64,000 nt of DNA from Tenrec ecaudatus (taxonomy: Eukaryota > Chordata > Mammalia > Afrosoricida > Tenrecidae). Shown here piece after piece: positions 1 through 17,911 of the stretch. Every line of letters begins with the position of its first letter. Position 1 is the first letter of the stretch. The translations under genes and the position numbers were made by a program. The notes beneath the pieces were generated by a model. The model did no database searches and was not told the DNA's origin. It saw only the letters and a program-made list of their open reading frames with translations. Location of the stretch: contig NC_134535.1 in the NCBI RefSeq assembly GCF_050624435.1, forward strand, positions 74,644,494 to 74,708,493, given 5' to 3'.

Positions 1-800
1 TCCCTCATCATTTTCAAAGCATTTTCTTTCTACTTGAACCCCTGGTATCAGCTCCTCATTTCCCCCCCCCCCATGAACCCTTGATAAGTTACAGATTGTT
101 ATTTTCATATCTAACATCGTGACCTCTTTCACCCTTCACCCATGTTTCTGTTGTTTGTCCCACTGGGAAGGGATTATATGTTGATCCCTGTGATCAATTC
201 CCCCTTTCTCCTCAAACCTTCCCCTTTTCCTCCTGGTATCTTTATTCTCCTTGTTGGGTTTATCAATCCTGGATTCCCTGTGTTGCTGGCTCTTATCTGT
301 AGCAGTGTGAATGTTCTGATCTAATCTGATTTGTAAGGTAGAATTGAGGTCTTGATAGTGTGTGTGGAGCACCAAAGAACTAAAGGAAAGTATTATGTTT
401 CATTCGTGCTATACTGCACCCTGACTAGCGTCATCTCTTCCTTATGATCCCTCTGTCAGGGGATGTCCAATTATCTACAGAGGGGCTTTGGGTCTCAACT
501 CCTCATCCCCACCCCCACCCCGTCCCATTCACATTGGTATGATTTTGTTCCGGGTCTTCGATGCCTGATAACCTTATTCCATCGACACCTCATGATCACA
601 CAGGCTGGTGTGCTTCTTCCATGTGGGCTTTGTTGCTTCTCAGCTAGATGGCCACATTTTATCTTCAAGCCTTTAAGACCCCAGATGCTCTATCTTTTGA
701 TAGGTGGGCACCATCTGCTTTCTTCACCACATTTGCTTATGCACCCATTTTGTTTTTAAGTTTCATGTTGGGAAGGTGAGCTTGATATTTTTATTTAATG
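1..800 (-). repeat. L1 3' untranslated region, antisense
   Basis: The reverse complement matches the L1 3' end seen intact elsewhere in the window (for example 19440-20283 and 57690-58600). It is cut by the window edge, so the poly-A end is not seen. Confidence 0.75.
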
Positions 801-1140
801 AAGTGTACCATGATTTGGGGCAACATTTTTTTAAATCACCCCTCATAGCAATAGTTCATTCAAGAACAGCGGAGGTCAATACTTACCCTCAATAAATGAT
901 TACTGAAGATATGGACACTATAGCAAAGTGTGAAGAAGTCAGATGCTGCCCAAGTATGAAAGAGAATAATGTCTAGGGTCTTAAAGACTTGTCTTAAAAA
1001 AAAGCACCATAAGTTAACTAACTTCGGATGGAAGGAGCACAAGAGCATGTGTGATCCGAGGACTACAAACAATAAAATCCAAGATCAGAGGAGGGAGTTG
1101 TATTAGTGTTTAAATTCTGAGCAGTAGTTTTGCAAAAGGC
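800..1140 (+). repeat. older L1 3'-end fragment
   Basis: It contains degraded versions of the L1 3' blocks (GTCTAGGGTCTTAAAGACTT, then GTGTGATCCGAGGACTACAAA) also found at 55310-55620. 1140-1320 shows nothing recognisable. Confidence 0.5.
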
Positions 1141-1410
1141 TATAGATGACAATAAACGCCCCAAATCCATTTGCAGAATTCCCATGTACACTAAGCCTAT
1201 ATTGAGTTCCTTGAGACCATAAACTAAGATGTGAATAGCCCTGCCTAAGACACAGTGTATTTGTAAAGTGACTTATTGCAGATATAGATATGTTAAAACT
1301 TAATATATTACCATTTATTTTTCCTTTTGGCCCAATTTAAATGTTATAGTTTCTATTATATGATGCTTTCTTTGGATTGTGCTTTTTCAGTGTTTTATTC
1401 TGTTGTTTTT

Positions 1411-1436
1411 ATATATATATATATATAATTCTGTTG

Positions 1437-1472
<36 letters not shown>

Positions 1473-1490
1473 CACTGGAATATATATATG
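1411..1490. repeat. (TA)n microsatellite
   Basis: Two runs of alternating TA, about 17 and 32 bases, are separated by a short T-rich spacer. Confidence 0.95.
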
Positions 1491-1514
1491 ATTTTCTTTA
1501 TATGAAATCCAGGC

Positions 1515-1862
1515 AGGTTAGGTAACTGTGGCAGTTACACAATCTCCTTTCAACTTGTAAAGGGGTGGAGTCTAGCCTGTCAATCAGGTCGCAGCTGTAT
1601 GACCTCATTTGGAGGCACAAAGGAGATAAGTAGCTCACTGGTGGCCACACACACACTCTCTCTGCTTCATATTCCTGATGACAAGCCACATGGAGCTACG
1701 CTATGGAGCCAGAATCCTGGTGCTGGAGGAGCCACGTGGAAACCATGCCAGCACGAGATGCTTCCACCATCACTGGATCCACAAGACTTTCCACCTAGCT
1801 GGCTGTGATCTTCATGCATTTGGCATCATGGCATATATTGCATGAGTCTGAAGAGGAATTTA
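1515..1862 (+). repeat. ERVL/MLT2-like LTR fragment
   Basis: The order GTGGCAGTTACACAATCTCC, GGGGTGGAGTCTAGCCTGTC, CCAGAATCCTGG resembles the reverse of the LTR-like pieces at 18690-19255 and 55631-56075. It is assigned by general similarity to MLT2-type LTRs only. Confidence 0.45.
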
Positions 1863-2620
1863 CAGACTGTTGTCAGGGGGAGCCAGCCCCTAACACATCT
1901 TTACGGGTCCAGTAGGCGCAATTGTACAGCGATAATAAGATCATAGTAACGTTATAGAGAGCATGAGAGATAGAAGAGACGTATTGAAATAAATGGAATC
2001 AGACACAAGTCATGGTAGCATGCTCACCTCAGCCGCACTTGGTGGTCCACGTGGAGGGAGAGAGAGATATTTAATGCTAGTCTAGGCTTTTATAGTCTCT
2101 GGGGACCTGCAAGCCCCCTAATTACAGGTGAAGATATACGTCACAGGAAGGGATTCTGCTATAGGTAATACAGTAATGGGAAGGGGTGATCTAGGGGTAT
2201 CCACATAATAGGAAGAGGAGGGATTGGGGGTACACATGTGACAAGATGGGTGGATCCTAGATTTAGGATGGCAACTTAACTTTGGATGGCACAGAGCCGG
2301 TTTGACCTGTTCCCTGGCTCAACTGATAGAGACCATTACTGGTAGGGTGTGAAAGCTTGGACGCAGGCCTCAGGGAGAAATAGTTTATTGTCCCCAGCAG
2401 CAGGGATCAAGGCCTACCCTGAAGTCTGGTGACTAACTGCTCTCAGGGAGGATGTTTGTAAGCGTCTGACCTCCCTCCAAAGACTGTTATCAGACATGGG
2501 CTAATATTGGGCTATGGACTTGAAGTAGACTCAGCTGGTATGTTTTCTTAATATACAATTACTATTTATACACATTAGTGTCTATGAATTTGGATCTCTA
2601 GTCTTCTGGAATAACGCGGT
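1863..2620 (-). repeat. unclassified LTR-like segment
   Basis: No gene is present. The segment contains a TATA-like TTTTATAGTC and a purine-rich stretch and is framed by sequence beginning near CAGGGGGAGCCAGCCCCTAACA. The look is that of an LTR in reverse orientation, but the borders and family are not resolved. Confidence 0.3.
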
Positions 2621-2629
2621 CTCAACTGA

Positions 2630-4030
2630 TAATGCATCCAAAGTACCTAAGACAAAGTATCACCATGCTTGCTTCTAAGGAACACTGGTGTACTGTCAAG
2701 ACAGATCTGTTTGTTCTTTTGGGAATCCATGGTACTTTCAAGTTTCTTCACCAGCACCATAATTCAAATGTATCGATTCTTTTCCAGTCTACCTTAGTCA
2801 GTGTCCCATTTTCACATGCATTTGAGGTGACTGAAAATCCTATGGTTTGGGTCAGGTACACTTTAGTTCTCAAAGTGACATCCTGCTCTTCAACACTTTA
2901 AAGAAGTCTCGTGCAACAAATTTATCTAATTCAATGCATCATTTAATTCCGGAAAGCAATGCTGCTTCCAGGAGTATTGATTGTGGATTTAAGCAAGATA
3001 CAAATCTTTGACAACTTTATTATTTTCTCCATTTATCATGGTGTTACCTGTTAGTCCAGTTGTGAAGATTTTAGTTTTATTTAGATTGAGATGTTAATTC
3101 ATATTGAAGGCTACAATCCTTGATCTTCATCAATAAGTGCTCCAAGTCTTCCTCACTGTCAGCAAGGTTCTATTAGCTGATTACTGAAGGTTGTTATTAA
3201 GACTTCCTCCAATCCTGATGCCACATTCTTCTTTGTAAAAACCAGTTTCTCTGATGATTTGCTTAGCATAAAGATTGAGTAGCAGTAGTGCTTTTGTTAA
3301 AAAAAAAAGATTGAGTAAGAATGGTGCAAGGCTACAACTTGGACACACACCTTTCCTGATTTTTTTGTTTTTATTTTTTGTTTTGTTACCTTTCCTGATT
3401 TTAAACCACGCGGTATCCCCATTCTGTTCACATGACTCCTTGATCCATGTACAGGTTCCACATGAACACAATGAAGTGTTCTGGAATTCTCATTGTTTTC
3501 AAGACTATGGTGTTATGATCCACACAGATATGCCTTGGCATAGTCAATAAAACAGAAGTAAAAATCTTTCTGGTATTCTGTGTTCAGACAAGATCCATCT
3601 GACACTCCCAATGATATCCCTTGTTCCACATTCTATCCGGCTTGGATTTTATTGCTTCAAACATTATTGAATGACCTTGAGTAAAGTTTTACTTGCATGT
3701 AATATCAATTTTTTATTCTGTAATTAGAGCATCGTCGAGTTGCCTTTCATTGTAATGGGTACAAATAGACACTGCTTCCAGTGGATTGGGTAGGTAGCTG
3801 TCTTCCAAACTTGTCATAGATGAGTGCTTCCAATGCTTCTTAAGCTTGTTGAAACTTTTCAGTCGGTATTTTTCATTGCTTTCAGTGCAGCGTGGTCTCC
3901 TTCCCTCAGTACTATTTGTTCTTGATCATATGTCATCACCTGTTTATCAGTTTGTCATATTGTGGTAGCATGTATTGCTGTAATTCTGGAAGCTATGTCA
4001 CTGATGGTTTCAACAGAGCTTCCAGATTAA
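2630..4030 (-). repeat. RTE-type LINE fragment, antisense
   Basis: On the minus strand this reads as a degraded RTE (BovB-like) reverse-transcriptase region. Conserved blocks include GACTTCCTCCAATCCTGATG (3200-3220) and the reverse complements of segments seen in the + strand RTE piece at 26990-27545. Many stops interrupt it. 4030-4550 holds no gene that I can recognise. Confidence 0.65.
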
Positions 4031-4959
4031 GAATAGGCTACGAAGAAGGAATAAGCTGTGTCTGAGGAATTCACCACCGAAAATCTAATGAACAGGTTGT
4101 ATTAGTTATGTTAATGAGGTAAGATTAGGATGAGATGCATCACCCTTGTTTAAATCGCCGCCCTTAACCCTGATAAGCCCTGAATGATGTAAGGGTAGTT
4201 TCCCTGGGGTGTAGCCTGCATCAACTTTTACCGAGATAAAATAGGGAGCAGTGAGTGGAGCACAGACTCCCTACCACCAAGAAAGATTAGATGGGAACAG
4301 AGCATGTCCTTTAGCATCTTTCTATTAATTTACTGGTCATTTGCATGTGTTCTTCTTGAATTATCTACTCAGATCACTTGCAAAAGTTTAATACGAACCT
4401 TCAGTTTTATGACCATCTTTTAGCACACACATATACCAACCCACCAATAAATCAAACATAAAACAGTTTGGGCTTCATTTTAGTCTCCTACAGAAAACTT
4501 CAAAATATGGAAGATATAGAAAACTTACCTCTAGAAGTATTGTACAAAGGGTATCAAAGAACTAATTGCCTGTTGGCGGCTACCACTTCCTGACAGTTAG
4601 GAATCCTTGAGCTCCATATTGACATTCCCGGGATGTGTGTGCATGTGTGTGGAGGGGGGGTAGTAACAGTAAGGAGGAAGGGCCTGTCTGTGGAGCGATC
4701 AACAGCCACAGAGAAAAAGAAACCAGGAGAAATGTGGTGGGTGCAGACAGGGGCTGGATGGAGCCCAGTCGGGTGGGAGGCCGCCTCCCACACTTCCCTT
4801 TGTCCTCCAGGTCCTCTCAGAGCAGCACAGTCGGTGACTCCCCGCTGGCAGCTCCCCACAGCCCCCTCCGCCCAGATCTCGGGTTTCCACATCACCTCTC
4901 CACCCCAACCTGCTCCCTCCATTTTGCTGGGCGCTGCATACCAGGAGGGCCTGCCACAA

Positions 4960-5330
4960 ACCTAGTTTGCGCGATTACGCCCGCCCCCACCACTTCCGGT
5001 TGGAAGGTTCCAGCTCCCACTGTGGTTCCTGCATCGTTAAAGGACCCGTGAGGAATGGAGAAGGGGCTGGGTGCGGACACCCTGGCCCTGGAGGGAGCGT
5101 CACCCACCACAGCTGAGCGGAAGCTCCTCCACGAAGCGCTGGCGGCTTTCCCACAGCGCGGGCGGCGCGGCCATCGCCCCTCCAGCAGGCGCCGCCCCTG
5201 CCGCGCACGCGCGCGGGACGCAGTGGGCGGTCCCGCACAGGCCCCGCCCACCGTCGGGCGGGGCGCTTCTTCAGGAGCCTGTGCGCGGGCTCTGTGTGTC
5301 CTGCAGGGGTTTCAGGCGAGTGAGGAGTGA
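4960..5330. promoter_or_regulatory. CpG island upstream of SDR copy A
   Basis: This stretch is much richer in G+C and CpG than the rest of the window, with several GGGCGG/CCGCCC-type boxes (for example around 5160-5270). It lies about 3 kb before the copy A start codon. The homologous stretches in B (about 22190-22300) and C (about 50580-50690) are shorter and have lost most CpGs. It could be a promoter with a non-coding first exon, but no splice link to 8241 can be shown from sequence alone. Confidence 0.5.
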
Positions 5331-6020
5331 GGCTCCCTCCAAGTTCTCTCCTCCTTCCCTGGCCTGCCCCTCAGACAGGACGGAGGAGGCATTCTAGGGA
5401 TCTTCCTGGACTTTCTGCAGCCCCGAGAAAGCACCCTGGAGGCCCTGCAAGGACGCAGAAACCACGGTGACGAAAATCAGCAGGTGGGAAAGAAAGGGAA
5501 CATGAGAGGTCTTTGGGGAGTCTGTAATGAAAAAATATATATATTCATTCATTTAAAAAATCCAATTTATTTCAAGTAAACAAGTAAAGTTGGAACCCAG
5601 CAAACAAGTAAAGTCAGATTTGCCAAGCCCATGGCCTGTTCAGAATTCTAGCACTCCTCTCTTCCTTGGCCTTCCCTCTCTGAGACACTGGGGGGAGGGT
5701 GCTGGCAGGGACTCCAGGAACCTGTGCAAGGTGGGCTGCAGCCTCCTACTTTAAGGCAAATTTCCTGGACTAGGAAGGCAGAGCCTGGGAATCTGTGCCT
5801 GCCTGCCTGTCAGGTCTGCCTGCCTTTGAGCCTCTGTTTCCATGGGAAAGTTCGCCTCCACCAACACTCTTCTCTCCTGGGTCAGAGCTTAGATGAGTGT
5901 GTGCACTGGGGAGATGCCCAGGGCACAGAGACCATGCTTTCTCCTGTCCCAGCCCCACTCTCCCAGCTCTCAGCTCCTCTTTGCTCCATCCTCTGTCCTG
6001 AAATGGTAGGGATGACTTTA

Positions 6021-6142
6021 TTTATTTCATTTTATTTATTTTTAATCATTTTATTGGGGGCTCATACAACTCTTAGCACAATCCATACATACATCAATTG
6101 TGTAAAGCACATTTGTATATTCATTGCCCTCATCATTCTCAA
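6021..6142 (-). repeat. short L1 tail insertion with 15-bp target duplication
   Basis: A 5'-truncated L1 3' end in reverse orientation is flanked by GTAGGGATGACTTTA at 6006-6020 and again at 6143-6157. Copies B and C lack it at the homologous site, so it arrived after the split from A. Confidence 0.9.
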
Positions 6143-6327
6143 GTAGGGATGACTTTAGTCTCACCTCCAGACCTCCTCAGTTACGTGTCTATGGGGTTGA
6201 GTCTCTAGTGCTTTCTTTAGACCTCAGGGTAGCTCCTTTCTCTTTTTCATCACCCTCTGGTCCCAACTGATGGAATCCCTTTCAATTATTTGGACTTCCA
6301 GCCCTCTCCACTTGCTAGAGTTTAGAG

Positions 6328-6525
6328 CAGTGGTTCTGAACCTTCCTAATGCCTCGACCCTTTAATACAGTTCCTCATGTTGTGGTGACTCCCCTCCCCA
6401 ACCATAAAATTATTTTCATTGCTACTTCATTGATATAATTTTGCCACTATTATGAATCAGGCAATCCCTGTGAATGGGGTCTTTCAGCCCCCAAAGGGGT
6501 ATGAGGCACAGGTTGAGAACTGCTG
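6328..6525 (+). mobile_element. SPIN-like hAT MITE
   Basis: This 198-bp element starts CAGTGGTTCT and ends AGAACTGCTG, imperfect terminal inverted repeats. It is flanked by the 8-bp target duplication GTTTAGAG (6320-6327 and 6526-6533), the hallmark length for hAT transposons. The internal sequence (CCTCGACCCTTTAATACAGT) matches the SPIN/URR1 non-autonomous family as I know it. Confidence 0.88.
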
Positions 6526-6834
6526 GTTTAGAGAGTTTATACAACTGTCCTTGATGTCCTTGTGGATCTGAATCCTGGTGGCATTACTAAAAAAGTAAAG
6601 CTAGGGGAATGGTTTCTATGTTAGAATCTCAGTACCCTGGGGCCAGATTCTGCACTTGTAGAGTTATGGGTTCTATTTTAGAATTTCAGTACTGTGGGGC
6701 CAGGTTCTACACATGAAGAATCTGCATGGTGGAGGAGCAGAGGTAATGTGGCTAGGCACCCAGGGAGTGAGATAAAACATTTTTTTTTTGGATAAAGCAT
6801 TTTTAGGAGGTAAAGGAGTAAAACCCCTATACAT

Positions 6835-7015
6835 ACTGCTACTGGTTTAGATGTTGGGCTGTTGATAATAAAGTTGGCAGTTCAAGCCCCTTGCTGCTCT
6901 CCAGAAAAAAAGATGAGGCTATCTGCCCCCTTCAAAATTTACAGTCTTAGGAACCCTAGAGCGGCTCGGCTATGTCCTAGAGGGTTGCTATGAGTTGCAG
7001 CAGTGGGTTTTTATG
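6835..7015 (+). repeat. AfroSINE-like tRNA-derived SINE
   Basis: The degraded A/B-box region TTGGCAGTTCAAGCCCC is followed by the family's body (GAGGGTTGCTATGAGTTG) at the end. It is an old copy with many substitutions. Confidence 0.7.
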
Positions 7016-7317
7016 TTGTACTTTTGCCCAAGTTGTTCCAGTCAATCCTCCTATTCCCCCTCCCCCTTACCAGGTGCTCTAGCACCATGCCCTCTCTTTG
7101 CTCATTGGGGAAGACCCTGATCCCTTACACCTCCCTGCCCATCAAGAGCCGCCCAGGAGGGCTCTTATTCCTTTCCACTTTTTCCACTCTTCTGTTATTT
7201 TATTTGACTCAATGGCAATGAGTTTGAGGTTTCTAAAAATTATGATTTACATGGAAAAATATTTGCCAAATCAACAATATTTTTCATGTCCTTTACACTT
7301 ATTTGCTTTCTCTAACT

Positions 7318-7512
7318 CAGTGGTCCTCAACCTTTATGTCGTGACCCCTTTAGGGGCCAAACGACCCTTGCAAAGGGGTCGCCCGATTAATAACAGTAGC
7401 AAAATTACAGTTATAAAGTAGCAACAAAAATAATTTTATGGTTGGGGGGGGTCACCACAACATGAGGGACTGTATTATAGGGCCAAAGCATTAGGAAGAT
7501 TGAGAACCACTG
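7318..7512 (-). mobile_element. SPIN-like hAT MITE, opposite orientation
   Basis: This 195-bp element is bounded by CAGTGGTCCT and AGAACCACTG. The flanks CTCTAACT (7310-7317) and CTGTAACT (7513-7520) are a 7/8 target duplication. It is reversed relative to the element at 6328 and lies in the same duplication block A. Confidence 0.87.
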
Positions 7513-8240
7513 CTGTAACTCCTCCTACTGATCTCTGACATCTTTGTGCCTAGAGATTTACTGGGTCAAGAGGGCCCCTTTAGAGTTTAGCCTTCTCTTT
7601 GTAATCCCAGAGGCAGTGATAGAGCCTTCCTTTGTGCCCTGGTGAAACTCTGTATGCTAAGCTGGATGAAGAAACCCACACTCAGAGAGGATCACAGTCT
7701 GCCCGCAGTCACATGAGTTGGTCTCACCACTGAGTTTTGTATCTAGGTGTATGTATCCAGAATTCAGTTTCTGTCCTCCCAAGAAATCCTCATGGTCACA
7801 GAGACCAGAATCTGGGGCTTAAGTCAGAAACAAAAGTACATACAGTTCTGGTTGAAGGATGCAAGAACAAAAGTACATACAGTTCTGAATTGAAGAGCCC
7901 AAGTGTTGAGGATTGCTTAACATGCGTGTGTGTGTGTGTTTATAGGTAGAGAGTGAGGAGTGGACATACTGAGAGAGACTGGCTGAGAAGAGGAAGCCTT
8001 CTTGGATGGATAAGTAGCTAAGAGGGCGGTCCTTGGGATATCCAATGACATTAGACCTGGTATCAGTAGAGCAGAGTCCACAACTTGGGGCCAGGGTCAG
8101 TCATGCTTATGAGAGGAATTGAACAGCAAGATAGCTGAGGATCCTGTGCCAAAGAGGCTGAAGGGCAGCTGACTGCACGGCCCTCCGGATTTGGGAGTCC
8201 CGGACCCCTTTCTGATCCAGCCTTTCTGTCTCCTGAAGAC

Positions 8241-14068
<5,828 letters not shown>

Positions 14069-14296
14069 GGACAGGACTAGGGTGCTTTGTGGACTGAATT
14101 GGCATGCTGTGTGAGCGAGGAGAGGTTGGGGATGAAAATAGGGCAGAGGAAGGGAACTCCCAATTTAGTATTAACACCTGATCTGACCCCTGCCTAGTTT
14201 GCAGGAAGATATTAGTACAAACAACCAAATTTCCAGTTTGAAAATGGGGAGCCACAAATCTCTTGGAATGTCCTGGGATCCCACTTTTGTTTATTT

Positions 14297-15240
14297 TAAA
14301 AAATCATCTCACAGGGAGCTCTTACAGATATTAGCAATCCATAATTCACTTAGATCAGCCATAATTGTACAACTGCTATCACCATCATTTCCCAAACATC
14401 TTCTTTCTTCTTGAACTCTTTGCAATCAGCTCCCCTTTATCTCTCCTCCCTCCCCCATCCATATATATATATAAATATATGTACACATACATACATACAT
14501 ATACTGTATCTTACAACATCCAATGTATCATTTATCTACAATTTTATTATTTGTGCCCCTCAATGGGTTATAAAGTCATCATTGCTATTGGTTCCTCCTT
14601 CCTGGCCTTTCTCCCCCTTTTCCCATACCCTCAGGGGATCATTTCCCCCATTCTAAAGGGTTTATCAGTCTTGGACTTCATGCATCGCACGACCTTAATT
14701 ATACAAATGAAAATACATAGGTCTCACAACATTAATAAGGTAAAACAAAAACCATAATAGTAAGGGGGGAAAATATTAAAGAACTAGTGCATAGTTATAT
14801 GTTTACTTGGTGCTATACTGCACCCTGGATATATCATCCCTTCCATGTGGCCCTTCTGTGAGCAACTGTCCAGTTATCTTACAGGTGGGTTTTGGGTCTC
14901 CACTTTATCTACCCTCCTACACATCAATTTATTTGTTTGTTTTCTGATACCTATTCCCATTGATACTTCATGATCACACAGACTGGTGTGCTTCTTTTAT
15001 GTGAACTTTTTTCCTTCCCTGCTAGATGGCTGTTTGTTTAACTTCAAGCCTTTGACACCCCATTACCACTATACCTTTTAGTAGCCAGGCACCATCAGCT
15101 TTCTTTACCATATTTGCTTTTGCACCTATTTTGTCTTCAGTGATCATGTTGGAAAGGTGAGTATCACACATTGCCACATTATTAGAACAAACCATTCTTG
15201 TACTGAAGAAAGATTTAAGGAGAGACCCAAAGTCCATCTG
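14297..15240 (-). repeat. L1 3' untranslated region, antisense
   Basis: The reverse complement follows the same order of blocks as other L1 3' ends here. It begins about 230 bp after the copy A stop codon and could donate or disrupt the gene's polyadenylation region. Confidence 0.75.
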
Positions 15241-16139
15241 CTTCCTTGTTTAATTTACATATATAAATATATACATAGGCAAATACACGTTTGTAATTTA
15301 TATATACATATATACATACATTTATATTTCTACCTATATATATTAAATGTTAATTTCTTTTTCTTTCCTTTTTTTTGCCATTCCTCCTGCCCCACTATCA
15401 TGTTTACTCAGTAATTCCACTCAGACACATTTCAATAGATCAAATATGACCACCCTCCTTACCATCAATTTTAGATCCTTTGCTAGTCCCCTATCCCTGT
15501 CGTTATTTGCTCATTGCTCCCCTCCCTCCTGCCTCCTCCTCTCCAATGTCTCGCCAGAACCATCACTGTTTCCTTGGGATTGCTTATTATACCTATTTTA
15601 TATCGATAGCCACCAAGAGGGAAAAAAAGGTATAGAAAGAGACCATACAAATAGATCTAAGTCTAACTGTTGTCCTGACTGGGAATAGATGAGGATCCCT
15701 CTGTTCAATAGCAAGCAGGCCCTGTTATAATCCGTGTATCCAATCTCCTTTTCTTTCAAGGATCCTTAGCCCAGGTCCCGCCTACCTAACAGAGTTTATA
15801 CCCTTTTAGTTCTCAGTGTTTGCGCCTGAGGGGTGCGACTTCTACAAGACCCCATTGCTCTTCCTGCAGTCAAGGATGAAGTGGTCTTGTGCCCCACCCT
15901 AACCTGTTGCACCTCTAGACTCAGTGTGGCTCCCTTGTGAATATCCCTCAATCAGTTCAGATGAGGTGCTAAACACTGCCCCTCGAGTAAGGAGTCTATA
16001 CTCGAGATTCCTCAGAGACTTCAGAGCTCTGTTCCCTATGCTGGACTGTTGCACTCCCCTCTTGGTGTGCCCATGTGGGTGGACCATAAAGCTGCCCTCT
16101 GTAGTACTGTCACCTAGGGAGGTGATCACGTCTAGTTAC
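15241..16139. repeat. AT-rich and probable L1-derived spacer
   Basis: 15255-15350 is a degenerate TATA/TACA-rich tract. The rest has no coding signal. Its position between an antisense L1 3' end and a sense L1 ORF2 fragment suggests L1 origin, but I cannot match it to a known part. Confidence 0.35.
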
Positions 16140-16647
16140 TCAGTACCAAGAAAGACTGTACTCCAAGGAATACAACACCCAGAAGACATGGAAGAATACC
16201 TTGAAAAGCAAGCCTTCCACAGATTATCTCATAAAGGAATCAATGACTTGGAACAAACCCATAGCAAAAGAAGAAATAGATAAGGTTATCAAGGAAATAC
16301 CAACTGAAAAAAACCATGGCTCAGATGACTTCACAAGAGAATTCTACCAAGCATTCAGGGAAGAGCTGACATAAATTCTACACAAGCTCTTCCAGTACAT
16401 AGAAATGGACAGTAAACTCCCAAACACATTGTATGAAGCTCTTATAACACTCATACCACAGTCAGGCAAGGATCCAACAAGAGTAGAGAACTACAGGCCG
16501 TTATCTCTAATGAACATAGACACAAACATACTTTACAAAATCTTGGCCAATAAAATACAAAAGTATATAAAAAGAATAATCCATCACGACCAAGTGGGAT
16601 TCATACCAGAGATGCAGGGATGGTTCAACATTAAAAAATCCATCAAC
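16140..16647 (+). repeat. L1 ORF2 fragment (reverse transcriptase, N-terminal part)
   Basis: The + strand translates in pieces to L1 ORF2 with the conserved [11 protein letters not shown] block at about 16490-16525. Stops are present. The fragment resumes at 17912, the gap being a later insertion. Confidence 0.8.
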
Positions 16648-17911
16648 GGGTGAACAAGTAAATGTGGTGAAGAAAGCTGATGGTGCCTGGCTATCAAAAG
16701 AGATAGTGACTGGGGTCTTAAAGGCTTGAAGATAAACAAGCGGCCATCTAGCTCAGAAGCAACAAAGTCCACATGGAAGAACACACCAGCCTGTGTGATC
16801 GAGTGGTCCCAAAGGGATCAGTTACCAGGCATCAAAGAACAAAAAATCATATCATTGACTGCACACCTCCATGATAGGATCGCTGAAGACAAATGGGTGC
16901 ATAAGCAAATGTGGTGAAGAAAGCTGATGGTGCCCGGCTATCAAAAGAGATAGTGTCTGGGGTCTTAAAGGCTTGAAGGTGAACAAGCGGTCATCTCGCT
17001 CAGAAGCAAATAAGCCCACATGGAAGAAGCACACCGGCCAGTGCGATCACGAGGTGCCCAAGGGACCAGATATAAGGCATCATGCAAAAAAAAAAAGATA
17101 TAAGTGTGTGTATATGTATATATGTATGTGTATATATGTATATATATATATATCATATTAAATAAAGGGGGAAGTGCAGAGTGGAGACCCAAGGCCCAAG
17201 TGTCGGCCAATGGAGATCCCCTCATAGAGGGGTTTAGGAGAGGAGATGGGTTAATTAGGGTGTGAGGTAGTATCGATGAAGAACACAGCTTTCCCCCAGA
17301 TCCTGGATGCTTCCTCCCCCCAACTACCATGATCCGAATTCTACCTTGCAGGCCTGGATAGGACAGAGGCTGTACACTGGTACATATGAGGGTTGGAGGT
17401 ACAGGGAATCCAGGGTGGATGATACCTTCAGGACCAAGGGTGTGAGGGACGATGCTGGGAGAGTGGAGGGTGAGTGGGTTGGAAAGGGGGAACTGATTAC
17501 AAGGATCCACATGTGACCTCTTCCCTGGGAGAGGGACAGCAGAGAAGGGGGGAAGGGAGACTCCGGATAGGGCAAGATATGACAAAATAACGAGGTATAA
17601 ATTACCAAGGGCATATGAGGGAGGGGGGAATGGGGAGGGGGGGGGAAGAGGACCTGATGCAAGGGGCTTAAGTGGAGAGCAAATGCCTTGAGAATGATTG
17701 GGGCAGGGAATGTATGGATGTGCTTTATACAATTGATGTATGTATATGTATGGATTGTGGTAAGAGTTGTTTGAGTCCCTAATAAAATGTAAAAGAAGAA
17801 AAGAGAAAAAAATGATTAGGGCAAAGACTGTACAGATGTGCTTTATACAATTGATGTATGTATATGTATGAACTGTGAAAAGAATTGTATCAGCCCCAAT
17901 AAATTGTTAAA
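16648..17911 (+). repeat. L1 3'-end insertion nested inside L1 ORF2, with internal duplication
   Basis: The insert is flanked by the 15-bp duplication AAAAAATCCATCAAC (16633-16647 and 17912-17926). It is a 5'-truncated L1 3' region. The block containing GTGGTGAAGAAAGCTGATGG occurs twice (about 16664 and 16910), and the tail block ending in the polyadenylation region also occurs twice (about 17700 and 17820). A (TA)-rich microsatellite lies at 17105-17155. Confidence 0.88.

Noticed and set aside
4633-5397. Overlapping open frames of 90-140 codons on both strands
   Set aside because: They arise from GC-rich CpG-island DNA with few stops. They show no family motif and are not preserved in blocks B and C.
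16965-17732. 255-codon minus-strand open frame
   Set aside because: It lies wholly within the antisense of an L1 3' untranslated region and reads through low-complexity TA repeats.
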